A stretch of 64,000 nt of DNA, from contig NZ_JACLAW010000001.1 in assembly GCF_014230315.1 (NCBI RefSeq), positions 62,001-126,000 on the forward strand, read 5' to 3'. Positions 20,564-28,639 of this stretch are shown here, piece by piece (position 1 is the stretch's first letter; the number at the start of each line of letters is the position of its first letter). This stretch comes from Novosphingobium flavum (GTDB taxonomy: Bacteria > Pseudomonadota > Alphaproteobacteria > Sphingomonadales > Sphingomonadaceae). Below the pieces are notes generated by a model. It made no database searches. It was given only the letters and a program-made list of their open reading frames with translations, and had not been told where the DNA came from. A program made the position numbers and the translations under genes.

Positions 20564-20860
20564 ATGCCCAATGCCCCCCGCCGCCTCAAGCCCGCCGAAC
20601 TGGCCCGCGAACTCGAGGCCCTGCCGCTCTGGGCGCTGGTGAACAACGGCACGGCGATTGCCCGCTCGTTCACCTTCGCCGATTTCGCCGCGGCTTTCGC
20701 CTTCATGACCCGCGTGGCCGAGGCGGCCGAGCGCGCCGATCACCACCCGGACTGGAGCAATTCGTGGAACCGGGTGAACATCACGCTCTCCACCCATTCC
20801 GCCGATGGCCTGACCCCGCGCGACATCGCCCTCGCGCTCGAAATCGAGAAACTGTTCTGA
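20564..20860 (+). CDS. 4a-hydroxytetrahydrobiopterin dehydratase
   Basis: 98 residues. Dehydrates pterin-4a-carbinolamine, recycling the cofactor of aromatic amino-acid hydroxylases, or acts in molybdopterin-related pterin chemistry. The family signature HHPDWSNSWNRVNITLSTH is present; the usual form is HHPxWxNVYNRV, so SW replaces VY. ATG 20564 follows AAGGAG. It ends 13 nt before the convergent alcohol dehydrogenase. Confidence 0.93.
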   Translation: MPNAPRRLKPAELARELEALPLWALVNNGTAIARSFTFADFAAAFAFMTRVAEAAERADHHPDWSNSWNRVNITLSTHSADGLTPRDIALALEIEKLF

Positions 20861-20873
20861 TCCGGCAGGAAGG

Positions 20874-21920
20874 TCAGCCCTCCAGCGTCGCCATGTCGAT
20901 CACGAAGCGGTACCGCACGTCGGACCGCTCCATCCGGTCCCACGCCTCGTTGATCTCGGCCATGGCGATCATCTCGACCTCGGGCAGCACGCCCTTCTCG
21001 GCGCAGAAATCGAGCATTTCCTGCGTCTCCGCGATCCCGCCGACCAGCGAACCGGCAATCCGGCGGCGGCCCATGATCAGCGGCACGGTCACCGCCTCCT
21101 CCATCGGCCCGACCTGGCCGACGATCACCAGCGTCCCGTCGACGTCGAGCAGCGGCAGGTAGGGGTTGAGGTCGTGCTTGACCGGCACGGTATCGATGAT
21201 CAGGTCGAAGCCCCCGGCCGCCGCCTTCATCTGCGCGGCGTCGGTAGAGATCACGACCTTGCCCGCGCCCAGCGCCGCCGCGTCCGCTTCCTTGCCCACG
21301 GTCCGGCTGAATACGCTGACCTCGGCACCCAAAGCGGCGGCGAGCTTGACCGCCATGTGGCCCAATCCGCCGAGGCCGATCACGCCGACCCGCGTGCCCG
21401 CGCTCACGTTCCACTGCCGCAGCGGCGACCAGGTGGTGATCCCCGCACAAAGCAGCGGTGCCGCCTTGGATGGATCAAGTCCCTCGGGCATCCTGAGCAC
21501 GAAGTGGTCCTTCACCACGATGTGCTTGGCATAGCCGCCCTGGGTCGGATCGCCCGTCACCCGGTCGCGCCCGCCGTAAGTCCCGGTAAAGCCGTTGCGG
21601 CAATATTGCTCGAGGTCCTTCTCGCAATTGTCGCAATGCCCGCAGGAATCGACGAAGCAGCCGACCGCGACAAGGTCGCCTTCCTTGTGGGCCGTCACCG
21701 CCGATCCGGTAGCGATCACCCGGCCGACGATCTCGTGGCCCGGCACGATCGGATTGTAGGTCGGCCCCCAGTCGCCCCGGCAGGTGTGCAGGTCGGAATG
21801 GCACACGCCGCTGAAGAGGATTTCCAGCGCCACGTCGTCAGCGCGCAGGTCGCGCCGCTCGAAGGACCACGGCGCCAGCGGCGCATCGGGGGCATAGGCG
21901 GCAAAACCGGTAGTCTGCAT
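20874..21920 (-). CDS. Zinc-dependent NAD(P) alcohol dehydrogenase (CAD/YahK-type)
   Basis: 348 residues from ATG 21920 (MQTTGFAAYAPDAPL); the frame is open further up but through non-coding sequence. Catalytic zinc ligands: Cys in GVCHSDLH, His-Glu in PGHEIVG, Cys in CAG; structural zinc CGHCDNCEKDLEQYC. Cofactor loop VIGLGGLGHMAVKLA. The family reduces aldehydes with NADPH; the natural substrate is not evident. It is a single gene. Confidence 0.92.
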   Translation of the reverse strand: MQTTGFAAYAPDAPLAPWSFERRDLRADDVALEILFSGVCHSDLHTCRGDWGPTYNPIVPGHEIVGRVIATGSAVTAHKEGDLVAVGCFVDSCGHCDNCEKDLEQYCRNGFTGTYGGRDRVTGDPTQGGYAKHIVVKDHFVLRMPEGLDPSKAAPLLCAGITTWSPLRQWNVSAGTRVGVIGLGGLGHMAVKLAAALGAEVSVFSRTVGKEADAAALGAGKVVISTDAAQMKAAAGGFDLIIDTVPVKHDLNPYLPLLDVDGTLVIVGQVGPMEEAVTVPLIMGRRRIAGSLVGGIAETQEMLDFCAEKGVLPEVEMIAMAEINEAWDRMERSDVRYRFVIDMATLEG

Positions 21921-22026
21921 GGGCGGTTTCCATTGGCTTGGGGCAGGGGCGTGGAGCAGGGGCCCCAAATGGGGCCTGTCCTCGCGCCGGAAAAGACGTG
22001 AGCTAATTTCTTTTTGCAACTGGTTT

Positions 22027-22644
22027 CTAGAGCGCCGGATTGTCGTAGCAATGCCAGGTGAAGATCGCCGCCGCCCCGCGGTGCGGCCGCCAGCCTTCGC
22101 CCAGCGTCCTTGTCTCCTTTTCCGAAGGCCGCGCCTCCAGACCCAGCACCTTGTGCAGCCCGGCCTGGACGCCAAGGTCCCCCGCCGGCCAGACGTCGGC
22201 GCGCCCTTCGGCGAAGAGCAGATAGATCTCGGCCGACCACCGCCCGATCCCCTTGATCCGGGTCAGCAGGGCGATCGCTTCCTCGTCGTCGGCGGGCAGG
22301 GCGGAGAAATCGAGTTCGCCCGCACTCACCATTTCACACAGCGAGCGGACATAGCCCTGCTTCTGGCGCGACAGGCCGCAGCCGCGCAGCGTGTCGAAGT
22401 CGCTCGCCAGCAGGATCGCGGGGTCGATATCCGGCCCGGCCAGCGCCTCCACCCGCCGCCACATCGAGCTGGCCGCCGCCACGCTCACCTGCTGGCCAAC
22501 GATCGTGCGCAGCAGCGTGGCATGGCCCCGCTCGCGCAGGCGCGGCGCCGGATAGCCGACCTTGTCCAGCGCAAGTGCGAATGCCGGCTCGCGCCCGGCG
22601 AGGCTGTCCAGCCCCTCTTTCAACTGCTCCGCGCTCAATCCCAT
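22027..22644 (-). CDS. DNA-3-methyladenine glycosylase II family protein (AlkA-like)
   Basis: 205 residues from ATG 22644; open frame upstream is antisense to the ferredoxin gene. HhH-GPD fold: RTIVGQQVSVAAASSMWRR, helix-hairpin-helix KGIGRWSAEIYLLF, and the catalytic Asp 156 in WPAGDLGVQ. Excises alkylated bases. It lacks the N-terminal domain of E. coli AlkA, so it is the short form. Diverges from the ferredoxin gene across about 100 nt. Confidence 0.9.
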   Translation of the reverse strand: MGLSAEQLKEGLDSLAGREPAFALALDKVGYPAPRLRERGHATLLRTIVGQQVSVAAASSMWRRVEALAGPDIDPAILLASDFDTLRGCGLSRQKQGYVRSLCEMVSAGELDFSALPADDEEAIALLTRIKGIGRWSAEIYLLFAEGRADVWPAGDLGVQAGLHKVLGLEARPSEKETRTLGEGWRPHRGAAAIFTWHCYDNPAL

Positions 22645-22747
22645 GGCCGCCTCATCGGTTTGCTTGCAAATCCACCTGCCACCCGTTAGCAGCCCGGCCC
22701 GTATGCCGAACAGGCATGAACCACGAATTTGATCGGGGACCTTGCGA

Positions 22748-23065
22748 ATGACCAAGCTGATCGTCGTTGACCGCCAGGGCGCGGAATCGGAAGTCCAGGC
22801 CAGCGAAGGCATGTCGGTGATGGAAGCCATCCGTGACAACGGCTTCGACGAACTGCTGGCCCTGTGCGGCGGCTGCTGCTCCTGCGCCACCTGCCACGTC
22901 TACGTCGATCCCGCCTTCGCCTCGGCCCTCCCGGCGATGGGCGAGGACGAGAACGACCTGCTCGACAGCTCCGATCACCGCAACGAAACCTCGCGTCTTT
23001 CGTGCCAGCTGATCCTGGGTGCCGGTATGGACGGCCTCAAGGTCACTATCGCGCCGGAAGATTGA
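22748..23065 (+). CDS. [2Fe-2S] ferredoxin, adrenodoxin/putidaredoxin type
   Basis: 105 residues from ATG 22748; a TTG two codons earlier is less likely. Ligands Cys 40, 46, 49 and 86 fit C-x5-C-x2-C...C; two further Cys (43, 44) lie in the loop [10 protein letters not shown]. Carries single electrons, typically to P450s or in Fe-S assembly; no such partner is adjacent, and the next gene is a cysteine synthase 43 nt on. Confidence 0.93.
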   Translation: MTKLIVVDRQGAESEVQASEGMSVMEAIRDNGFDELLALCGGCCSCATCHVYVDPAFASALPAMGEDENDLLDSSDHRNETSRLSCQLILGAGMDGLKVTIAPED

Positions 23066-23107
23066 TCTATCTTGCCGCCGGGGCCTTGGCGCCCTAGCAG
23101 TTCCGGC

Positions 23108-24100
23108 ATGAACCCGCCCGCCGTCCGCAACACGCTCGACCTGATCGGCAATACCCCGCTCGTCCTGCTCAAGGGCCCGAGCGAGGCTGCCGGCTGCGAA
23201 ATCTGGGGCAAGTGCGAATTCGCCAACCCCGGTGCCTCGGTCAAGGACCGGGCGGCGCTGTGGATCGTGCGCGATGCCGAGGCGCGCGGCACGCTCCTGC
23301 CCGGCGGCACGATTGTCGAGGGCACGGCCGGCAATACCGGGATCGGCCTCGCGCTGGTGGCCAATGCCCTCGGCTACAAGACGATCATCGTCATGCCGGA
23401 AACCCAGTCGCGCGAGAAGATGGACACGCTGCGCGCGCTCGGGGCGGAACTGGTCCTCGTCCCCGCTGCGCCGTTCTCGAACCCGGGGCACTTCGTCCAC
23501 ACCTCGCGCCGCCTGGCGGAGGAGACCGAGGGCGCGGTCTGGGCCAACCAGTTCGACAACATCGCCAACCGCAAGGCCCATATCGAGAGCACGGCTCCCG
23601 AGATCTGGGCCCAGATGGATGGCCGGATCGACGGTTTCACCTGCGCCGCCGGCACGGGCGGGACCATCGCCGGGGTCGGCCTCGGCCTCAAGGCCTTTGA
23701 CGAGAACATCGCCATCGCCCTGACCGATCCATACGGCGCGGCGCTCTACAACTACTACGCTCACGGCGAGCTCAAGGCCGAGGGCAACTCGGTTGCCGAA
23801 GGGATCGGCCAGTCGCGGATCACCGCCAATCTCGATGGCGCCCCGATCGATACCCAGTTCCGCATTTCCGATGAGGAAGGGCTGGAATGGGTCCGCCGCC
23901 TGCTCGCGGAAGAAGGCCTGTGCCTTGGCCTGTCCTCGGGCATCAACGTTGCCGGGGCCATCGCGCTCGGCCGCCAGCTGGGGCAGGGCGCGCGGATCGC
24001 CACGATCCTGTGCGACACGGGCTTCCGTTACCTGTCCTCGCTCTACAACGCCGAATGGCTGCGCGCGAAAGGCCTGCCGGTCTTTCCCTGGCTCGCCTGA
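23108..24100 (+). CDS. cysK: Cysteine synthase A (PLP-dependent)
   Basis: 330 residues from ATG 23108. Uses O-acetylserine and sulfide to make cysteine. PLP Lys 46 in PGASVKDRAA; phosphate-binding GTAGNTGIGLA; GTGGTIAGVG. The C-terminus is longer than E. coli CysK, and the substrate loop reads TAGNTG as in the alphaproteobacterial branch, which can include related beta-replacing enzymes, so the exact acceptor is not certain. It follows the ferredoxin gene closely. Confidence 0.88.
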   Translation: MNPPAVRNTLDLIGNTPLVLLKGPSEAAGCEIWGKCEFANPGASVKDRAALWIVRDAEARGTLLPGGTIVEGTAGNTGIGLALVANALGYKTIIVMPETQSREKMDTLRALGAELVLVPAAPFSNPGHFVHTSRRLAEETEGAVWANQFDNIANRKAHIESTAPEIWAQMDGRIDGFTCAAGTGGTIAGVGLGLKAFDENIAIALTDPYGAALYNYYAHGELKAEGNSVAEGIGQSRITANLDGAPIDTQFRISDEEGLEWVRRLLAEEGLCLGLSSGINVAGAIALGRQLGQGARIATILCDTGFRYLSSLYNAEWLRAKGLPVFPWLA

Positions 24101-24170
24101 AGGGAGGCGGCTTCCCCCTCTGGCTCCATGAACCTTGCGGCTGGTCGCGGGCGGGGCTATCTTGAGCCCA

Positions 24171-24488
24171 ATGGCAACCAGGCCGAACCAGTCAGGGCGC
24201 AGCGCCGGGCCGCAGCTCGTTGTCGCCCCCACCCAGCGGGAACTCCGCTCTCAGGCGATTCATCGCCTGCAGATGGGGCTGTTCGGGCTGGCCGCGATGC
24301 TGCTGCTGGTGGGGCTTGCGAACATCATCATGGAGCGGGCCCGCATGGCGGAGAGCACGTTTCCGCAAGCGGCTGGCCTGCCGACCGAGGCCGCTGCCCC
24401 CAAGAGCGACCCGCTTGCCGACATGGGCGTGATCCCTTCGCCCGAGGCGAAGGCCACCGCCGCCCCGGTTCCCGCACCCACCAACTGA
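24171..24488 (+). CDS. Small single-span membrane protein, unknown
   Basis: 105 residues from ATG 24171. Polar N-terminus, one transmembrane helix MGLFGLAAMLLLVGLANII near the middle, and a Pro/Ala-rich acidic tail expected in the periplasm. No family recognised. It follows cysK by 70 nt and ends 420 nt before mraZ. Confidence 0.65.
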   Translation: MATRPNQSGRSAGPQLVVAPTQRELRSQAIHRLQMGLFGLAAMLLLVGLANIIMERARMAESTFPQAAGLPTEAAAPKSDPLADMGVIPSPEAKATAAPVPAPTN

Positions 24489-24560
24489 CCTGAGCCTTCC
24501 CGGGCTGGACGGGGCCGCGCCGCGCCGGCGGGCCTGCGACGGTGCGTCTGCGAGTCGCGT

Positions 24561-24585
24561 CGGGGCAGCCGGGGAAATCGCGGGA
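24561..24585 (+). promoter_or_regulatory. Candidate MraZ-binding direct repeats
   Basis: CGGGG-CAGCC-GGGGA-AATCG-CGGGA: three NGGGN boxes spaced exactly 10 bp. MraZ of E. coli binds TGGGN repeats with 5-nt spacers, so the period fits though the first base differs. Confidence 0.35.
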
Positions 24586-24673
24586 TGCTGCGTTTGAAGC
24601 GAGCTAACCCCCTGCTTTCATGTCAGAATTTAGTGAACATAACAGGATCATTCCGCCTTGTTGCGGAAGGTGT

Positions 24674-24701
24674 ACGGCGGTTTTTGGCGAAAAACCGCCG
24701 T
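24674..24701. repeat. Perfect 12-bp inverted repeat upstream of mraZ
   Basis: ACGGCGGTTTTT-GGCG-AAAAACCGCCGT. No T tract follows on either strand, so it is not a standard terminator; operator or RNA hairpin. Confidence 0.6.
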
Positions 24702-24908
24702 GAAAACGCAATTTCCCGTGATTTCCCGCAAATTTCCCTTCCAACCCCGGCCCCTCCGGGTTATGAATGAACTCCATCGGACAGGGCGGGTCCGCCACAT
24801 GGCGGAGCAGGGCTGCAAACCGGCGGGCGTAAGGCTCGGCCGGGCGGGTTCATTCGTCCCTTTTCGAAGCGTGGTTTCACCCCAAAGCGGAAGGGGGCTG
24901 GGGGCGAA

Positions 24909-25406
24909 GTGGAGGGCAGGCGCGTCAGGTACAACGGACAGGGCTTTTCGCTTCGCGGCGAAAAGGATCGGTTCGTGCTGCCGCCGGACTTCCGCAAGGC
25001 GCTCAAGGATTCAGGGGATGGCCGCAAGGAGCTTTGCCTCCAGCTTCATGCGGAACTCCCGTGCCTCGTCGGGTTCGGCCTCAGCCGTGAGGCCGAACTC
25101 GACGTCCAGCTGGACCGCGAGGAGGAAAACGCCCTTCGCCGGAATGAGCCGTTCAATCGCCAGCTTCGCGCCTCCCAGCTGTTCGGCTTCCTCAAGGTGC
25201 CGTTTGACGATTCCGGCCGCTTCGTCCTGCCGCCGCGCTTCGTGAAAGGCGCGCTGATCGCTGATCGGCTCTATTTCCAGGGTGCGGGCGCCGATTTCCT
25301 GATCTTCAACCCCGACGAACTGATGAAGCTCGGGGCCGACTGGCGCCATGCCCAGCTGGCCTGCGAAGACCTCGCCGAACAGGCCCTCGCCCGGGGGCGC
25401 AAGTGA
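24909..25406 (+). CDS. mraZ: Transcriptional regulator / division protein MraZ
   Basis: 165 residues from GTG 24909. Two SpoVT-AbrB-like halves: [20 protein letters not shown] and [20 protein letters not shown], each with the R/GRFVLPP core that binds DNA. MraZ forms rings and represses its own dcw promoter in E. coli. GGGGGCTGGGGGCG upstream is Gly/purine-rich; the RBS is weak, GAAG at 24905 region. First gene of the 16-gene cluster; its TGA overlaps the rsmH ATG (TGATG). Confidence 0.93.
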   Translation: MEGRRVRYNGQGFSLRGEKDRFVLPPDFRKALKDSGDGRKELCLQLHAELPCLVGFGLSREAELDVQLDREEENALRRNEPFNRQLRASQLFGFLKVPFDDSGRFVLPPRFVKGALIADRLYFQGAGADFLIFNPDELMKLGADWRHAQLACEDLAEQALARGRK

Positions 25407-26371
25407 TGGCGGAAGCATCCCGGCCCGAGAATGGGGCTCCCCACATCCCGGTCCTGCTGGGCGAAGTGCTTGGCGCGCTTCAGCCCGCGCCCGGCATGGT
25501 GATCGTCGATGCCACCTTCGGCGCCGGCGGCTATACCCGCCGTCTGCTAGAAGCCGGGGCCACGGTTCACGCTTTCGACCGCGATCCCGATGCCATCGCC
25601 GCTGGCCGACTCTGGCCCGAAACGCGCGAGAATCCGCCGCGCCTCGTGCTGCATGCCCGCCGTTTCTCGGAAATGGCCGAGGGCATGGCCGAAGTCGGCA
25701 TCGACCGGGTCGACGGGGTGGTGATGGATATCGGGGTATCCTCGATGCAGCTTGACCAGCCCCAGCGCGGCTTCGCCTTCTCGTCCGATGGCCCGCTCGA
25801 CATGCGCATGGCGCAGGAAGGGCCCTCGGCGGCCGATTTCCTGAATACGGCGGCCGAGGCGGAGATCGCCGACGTGCTCTACCTCTACGCCGAGGAGCGC
25901 CAGTCGCGCCGCGTCGCCCGTGCGATCGTCGCGGCCCGCCCGCTCGAGACCACCGGCCAGCTTGCCCATGTCGTGCGCAAGGCGCTCGGCTATCGCCCCG
26001 GCGCGCCCAAGGACCCGGCGACGCGTTCGTTCCAGGCCGTGCGCATTCACGTCAATGCCGAGCTGGACGAGTTGAAAGAGGGGCTGCTCGCGGCCGAATC
26101 ACTGCTTGCGGAGGGTGGCCGGCTGGCCGTCGTCAGCTTCCACAGCCTCGAGGATCGCATCGTGAAACAGTTCCTGCGCGATGCCAGCGGGGCGGTTTCC
26201 GGCGGTTCGCGGCACCTGCCGCAGGCCCAATCGGCGTCCAGTCCCACTTTTGCACATGTTTCCAAGGCAGTTCGTCCCTCCGAGGCGGAGCTGGCCTTCA
26301 ATCCCCGTTCGCGTTCAGCCACGTTGCGTAGCGCTATGCGCACCGCGGCACCTGCAAGGAGGGCAGCCTGA
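25406..26371 (+). CDS. rsmH: 16S rRNA (cytosine-1402-N4)-methyltransferase
   Basis: 321 residues. Methylates C1402 in the decoding site with S-adenosylmethionine. SAM loop [35 protein letters not shown] and the C-terminal [13 protein letters not shown] with R-S-A-T-L-R are family blocks. ATG 25406 overlaps the mraZ stop; a GTG one codon up is also in frame. Its TGA overlaps the ftsL ATG. Confidence 0.95.
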   Translation: MAEASRPENGAPHIPVLLGEVLGALQPAPGMVIVDATFGAGGYTRRLLEAGATVHAFDRDPDAIAAGRLWPETRENPPRLVLHARRFSEMAEGMAEVGIDRVDGVVMDIGVSSMQLDQPQRGFAFSSDGPLDMRMAQEGPSAADFLNTAAEAEIADVLYLYAEERQSRRVARAIVAARPLETTGQLAHVVRKALGYRPGAPKDPATRSFQAVRIHVNAELDELKEGLLAAESLLAEGGRLAVVSFHSLEDRIVKQFLRDASGAVSGGSRHLPQAQSASSPTFAHVSKAVRPSEAELAFNPRSRSATLRSAMRTAAPARRAA

Positions 26372-26916
26372 TGCTCACTCGCTCCCGCGCCCGTTCCATC
26401 GGTTGGGCCGCGGTCCTCGTTACGTGCTTTGCGCTCACGCTCGCCCTGACCTTCCGGGTCAACGCGGTGAAAAGCCAGGTGCGTCTCACGGAGCGCCGGA
26501 TCGTCTCGCTGAAAATGGAAAGGGGCATGCTCGAGACCGAGTTCGAGACGCGGGCCAATCAGCAGCAGTTGCGCGCGCTCAACGAGGTGGAATTCGGCTA
26601 TCAGGCGCCGACCGCCGGGCAGTATCTCGAAAGCGAGCGGCAGCTGGCCATGCTCGGCAAGCCGCGCGGGCCCGATGCGCCCGACATGATTCGCGTCGCC
26701 AAGGCCGATCCGGCGCAACAATCGGGGGATTCCCTGCTTCCGGCCATGGTCAACCCCTTGACCGGCAAGGCCATCGCCGCCGAATTGCCACGTGACAAGG
26801 TGCGCGCGCGCGAACTGGCCAGCGGCTCGACCCCGGATGGACTGGTCGAACGCCTCAGCCATGTCGAACGCAGCCCCAAACCCGTTGCGAAGAGCCTGAA
26901 GGCGGCCCTGGACTGA
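26371..26916 (+). CDS. ftsL: Cell division protein FtsL-like
   Basis: 181 residues. Short cytoplasmic N-terminus, one transmembrane helix (WAAVLVTCFALTLALTFRV), then a coiled-coil stretch (QVRLTERRIVSLKMERGMLE) as in FtsL, which with FtsB and FtsQ recruits and activates FtsWI. The protein is longer than the usual 100-120 residues: about 90 extra residues follow the coiled coil. Position between rsmH and ftsI supports the name. Overlaps rsmH by 1 bp and ends one base before ftsI. Confidence 0.85.
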   Translation: MLTRSRARSIGWAAVLVTCFALTLALTFRVNAVKSQVRLTERRIVSLKMERGMLETEFETRANQQQLRALNEVEFGYQAPTAGQYLESERQLAMLGKPRGPDAPDMIRVAKADPAQQSGDSLLPAMVNPLTGKAIAAELPRDKVRARELASGSTPDGLVERLSHVERSPKPVAKSLKAALD

Positions 26917-26917
26917 A

Positions 26918-28639
26918 ATGACCTCCCTTACCGTCTCGACCGCGATCTCATCGGGACGGGTCCGGCTCGTCGACATTCGCCAGCGTTCGCTGCTGGTGGC
27001 CAAGTGGCGGGTCTACTGGGTCGTGGCGGCCTTCACCTTCATCGCCGTCGTTGCCTTCTTCCGGATCGGCTGGATCGGCCTGTCGGGCGATGCCCCGGAA
27101 AGCCGCACCATGGCCGATGCCATGCTGCCCCCGCGTGGGGAGATCGTCGATCGCAACGGCGTGCCGCTGGCCCGCGCCTTCCCGGCCTATGCCCTGTGGT
27201 ACAATCCCAAGGCGCTGGGTGATGGCCCGGCCCTGGTCAAGAGCCCGGCCGAAGTGGCTGCCGCGCTCGTCCGCATCTTCCCGGACGAGGACTATGCCAA
27301 GCTGAAGGCGCGCCTCGCCTCGGGCAAGCCGCAGTATCTGCGCCGCCGGATCATGCCGGAAGACGCCAACCGCATCCATGCCCTGGGTGAACCCGCGCTC
27401 GAATTCCCGCGCGAGAACGAGCGGTATTATCCGCAAGGTTCGATGGCCGCCCACGTGCTCGGCTATGTCTCGACCGAAGGGCATGGCAAGCTCGGCATGG
27501 AAGCCGTGTTCGACAAGCAGCTGTTCGATCCGGCCACTCGTGCCAAGCCCGCCGTCCTGTCGATCGACAGCCGGGTCCAGGGCGCGCTCGAGGATGAGCT
27601 GATGCGGGCCATGCAGCTTTCGGAGGCCAAGGGTGCGGGCGGCATCGTGCTGGATGTCGATACTGGCGAGGTTCTCGCGCTGGCCTCGCTGCCCTCGTTC
27701 AACCCCAACCTGATCGACCAGCAGTCGGTCCCCAACATCTTCAACCGCGTCACCAACCAGGTCTACGAACTGGGCTCGGTGATGAAGCCGATCACCGTTG
27801 CCGCCGCGATCGAGGCGGGCGTGGTGACCGACATGGCTCGCCGTTACCCATCGGGTGCGCCGCTACAGATCGGCGGCTTCCAGATCCATGACAGCCACAA
27901 TTATGGCGCCTCGCTCAACGTGCCCGAGGCGCTGATCCACTCGTCGAACATCGTCACCGCCCAGGTGGCCGACCAGCTTGGCGGGGTGAAGCTCAAGAAG
28001 ACCATGCAGGAACTTGGTTTCGACCGCCGCCCGCAGATCGAGCTTCCCGCCGGCTTCCCGATCTGGCCGCGCGGAGACTGGGCGCGGATCACCACGATGA
28101 CCGTATCCTACGGCCACGGCGTCGCGCTCACCCCGATGCATCTCGCCTCGGCCTATGCCGCGCTCGTCAACGGTGGGATCTGGCGCCCGGCCACCCTGCG
28201 CAGGCTCCAGCCGAATGAAGTCCCGGCCGGCAAGCGCATCTGGGCGGCCAGCACCTCGGCGCGGATGCGCCAGCTGCTGCGCATGATCGTCTCGGTCGGC
28301 ACGGGCCGCAAGGCCGATGCACCGGGCTTCCGTATCGGCGGCAAGACCGGTTCGGCCGAAAAGCCCGGCGCGCATGGCTATCAGCGCACCAACCTGATCA
28401 CCACTTTCGCCGCCGCCTTCCCGATGGACCGGCCCCGCTTCGTGGTCATCGCCATGATGGACGAGCCCAAGGGCACCGTCGCCACATCCGGCCAGCGCAC
28501 CGCCGCCTGGAACGCGGCGCCCGTGATCGGGCGGGTCGTGCCGCGCATCGGGCCACTGCTCGGGGTCATGCCCGATGCCACCCGCGACGTCGATATTTCC
28601 GAACTGGCGCCGCTGGTCGGCAACGGGGAAGGGGAATGA
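26918..28639 (+). CDS. ftsI: Division-specific transpeptidase (PBP3)
   Basis: 573 residues. Cross-links septal peptidoglycan. One N-terminal membrane helix (VYWVVAAFTFIAVVAFFRI), a dimerisation/pedestal domain opening PPRGEIVDRNGVPLA, and a transpeptidase domain with Ser 287 in S-V-M-K, SSN at 342-344 and KTG at 476-478. Ends in ATGA with murE. Target of beta-lactams. Lies in the dcw cluster. Confidence 0.96.
   Translation: MTSLTVSTAISSGRVRLVDIRQRSLLVAKWRVYWVVAAFTFIAVVAFFRIGWIGLSGDAPESRTMADAMLPPRGEIVDRNGVPLARAFPAYALWYNPKALGDGPALVKSPAEVAAALVRIFPDEDYAKLKARLASGKPQYLRRRIMPEDANRIHALGEPALEFPRENERYYPQGSMAAHVLGYVSTEGHGKLGMEAVFDKQLFDPATRAKPAVLSIDSRVQGALEDELMRAMQLSEAKGAGGIVLDVDTGEVLALASLPSFNPNLIDQQSVPNIFNRVTNQVYELGSVMKPITVAAAIEAGVVTDMARRYPSGAPLQIGGFQIHDSHNYGASLNVPEALIHSSNIVTAQVADQLGGVKLKKTMQELGFDRRPQIELPAGFPIWPRGDWARITTMTVSYGHGVALTPMHLASAYAALVNGGIWRPATLRRLQPNEVPAGKRIWAASTSARMRQLLRMIVSVGTGRKADAPGFRIGGKTGSAEKPGAHGYQRTNLITTFAAAFPMDRPRFVVIAMMDEPKGTVATSGQRTAAWNAAPVIGRVVPRIGPLLGVMPDATRDVDISELAPLVGNGEGE

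Larger units (their letters stand above)
24489..24908 (+). promoter_or_regulatory. Non-coding, structured leader region of the dcw operon
   Basis: 420 nt without a gene. From left to right: three NGGGN words at a 10-bp period (24561-24585), an AT-richer patch near 24620-24660 that could hold a promoter, a perfect 12-bp inverted repeat (24674-24701), three TTTCCC words (24712-24738) and a long-range stem enclosing smaller hairpins (24765-24855). RNase P RNA signatures were looked for and not found. Confidence 0.5.

Noticed and set aside
24489..24908. RNase P RNA or another known RNA in the mraZ leader
   Set aside because: The GAGGAAAGTCC-type conserved blocks are absent; no known RNA family could be recognised by eye.
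24898..24918. TGGGGG...TGGAG as MraZ boxes at the mraZ start
   Set aside because: The spacing is 11 bp with a changed second box, and it overlaps the start codon; more likely Shine-Dalgarno-like purines.
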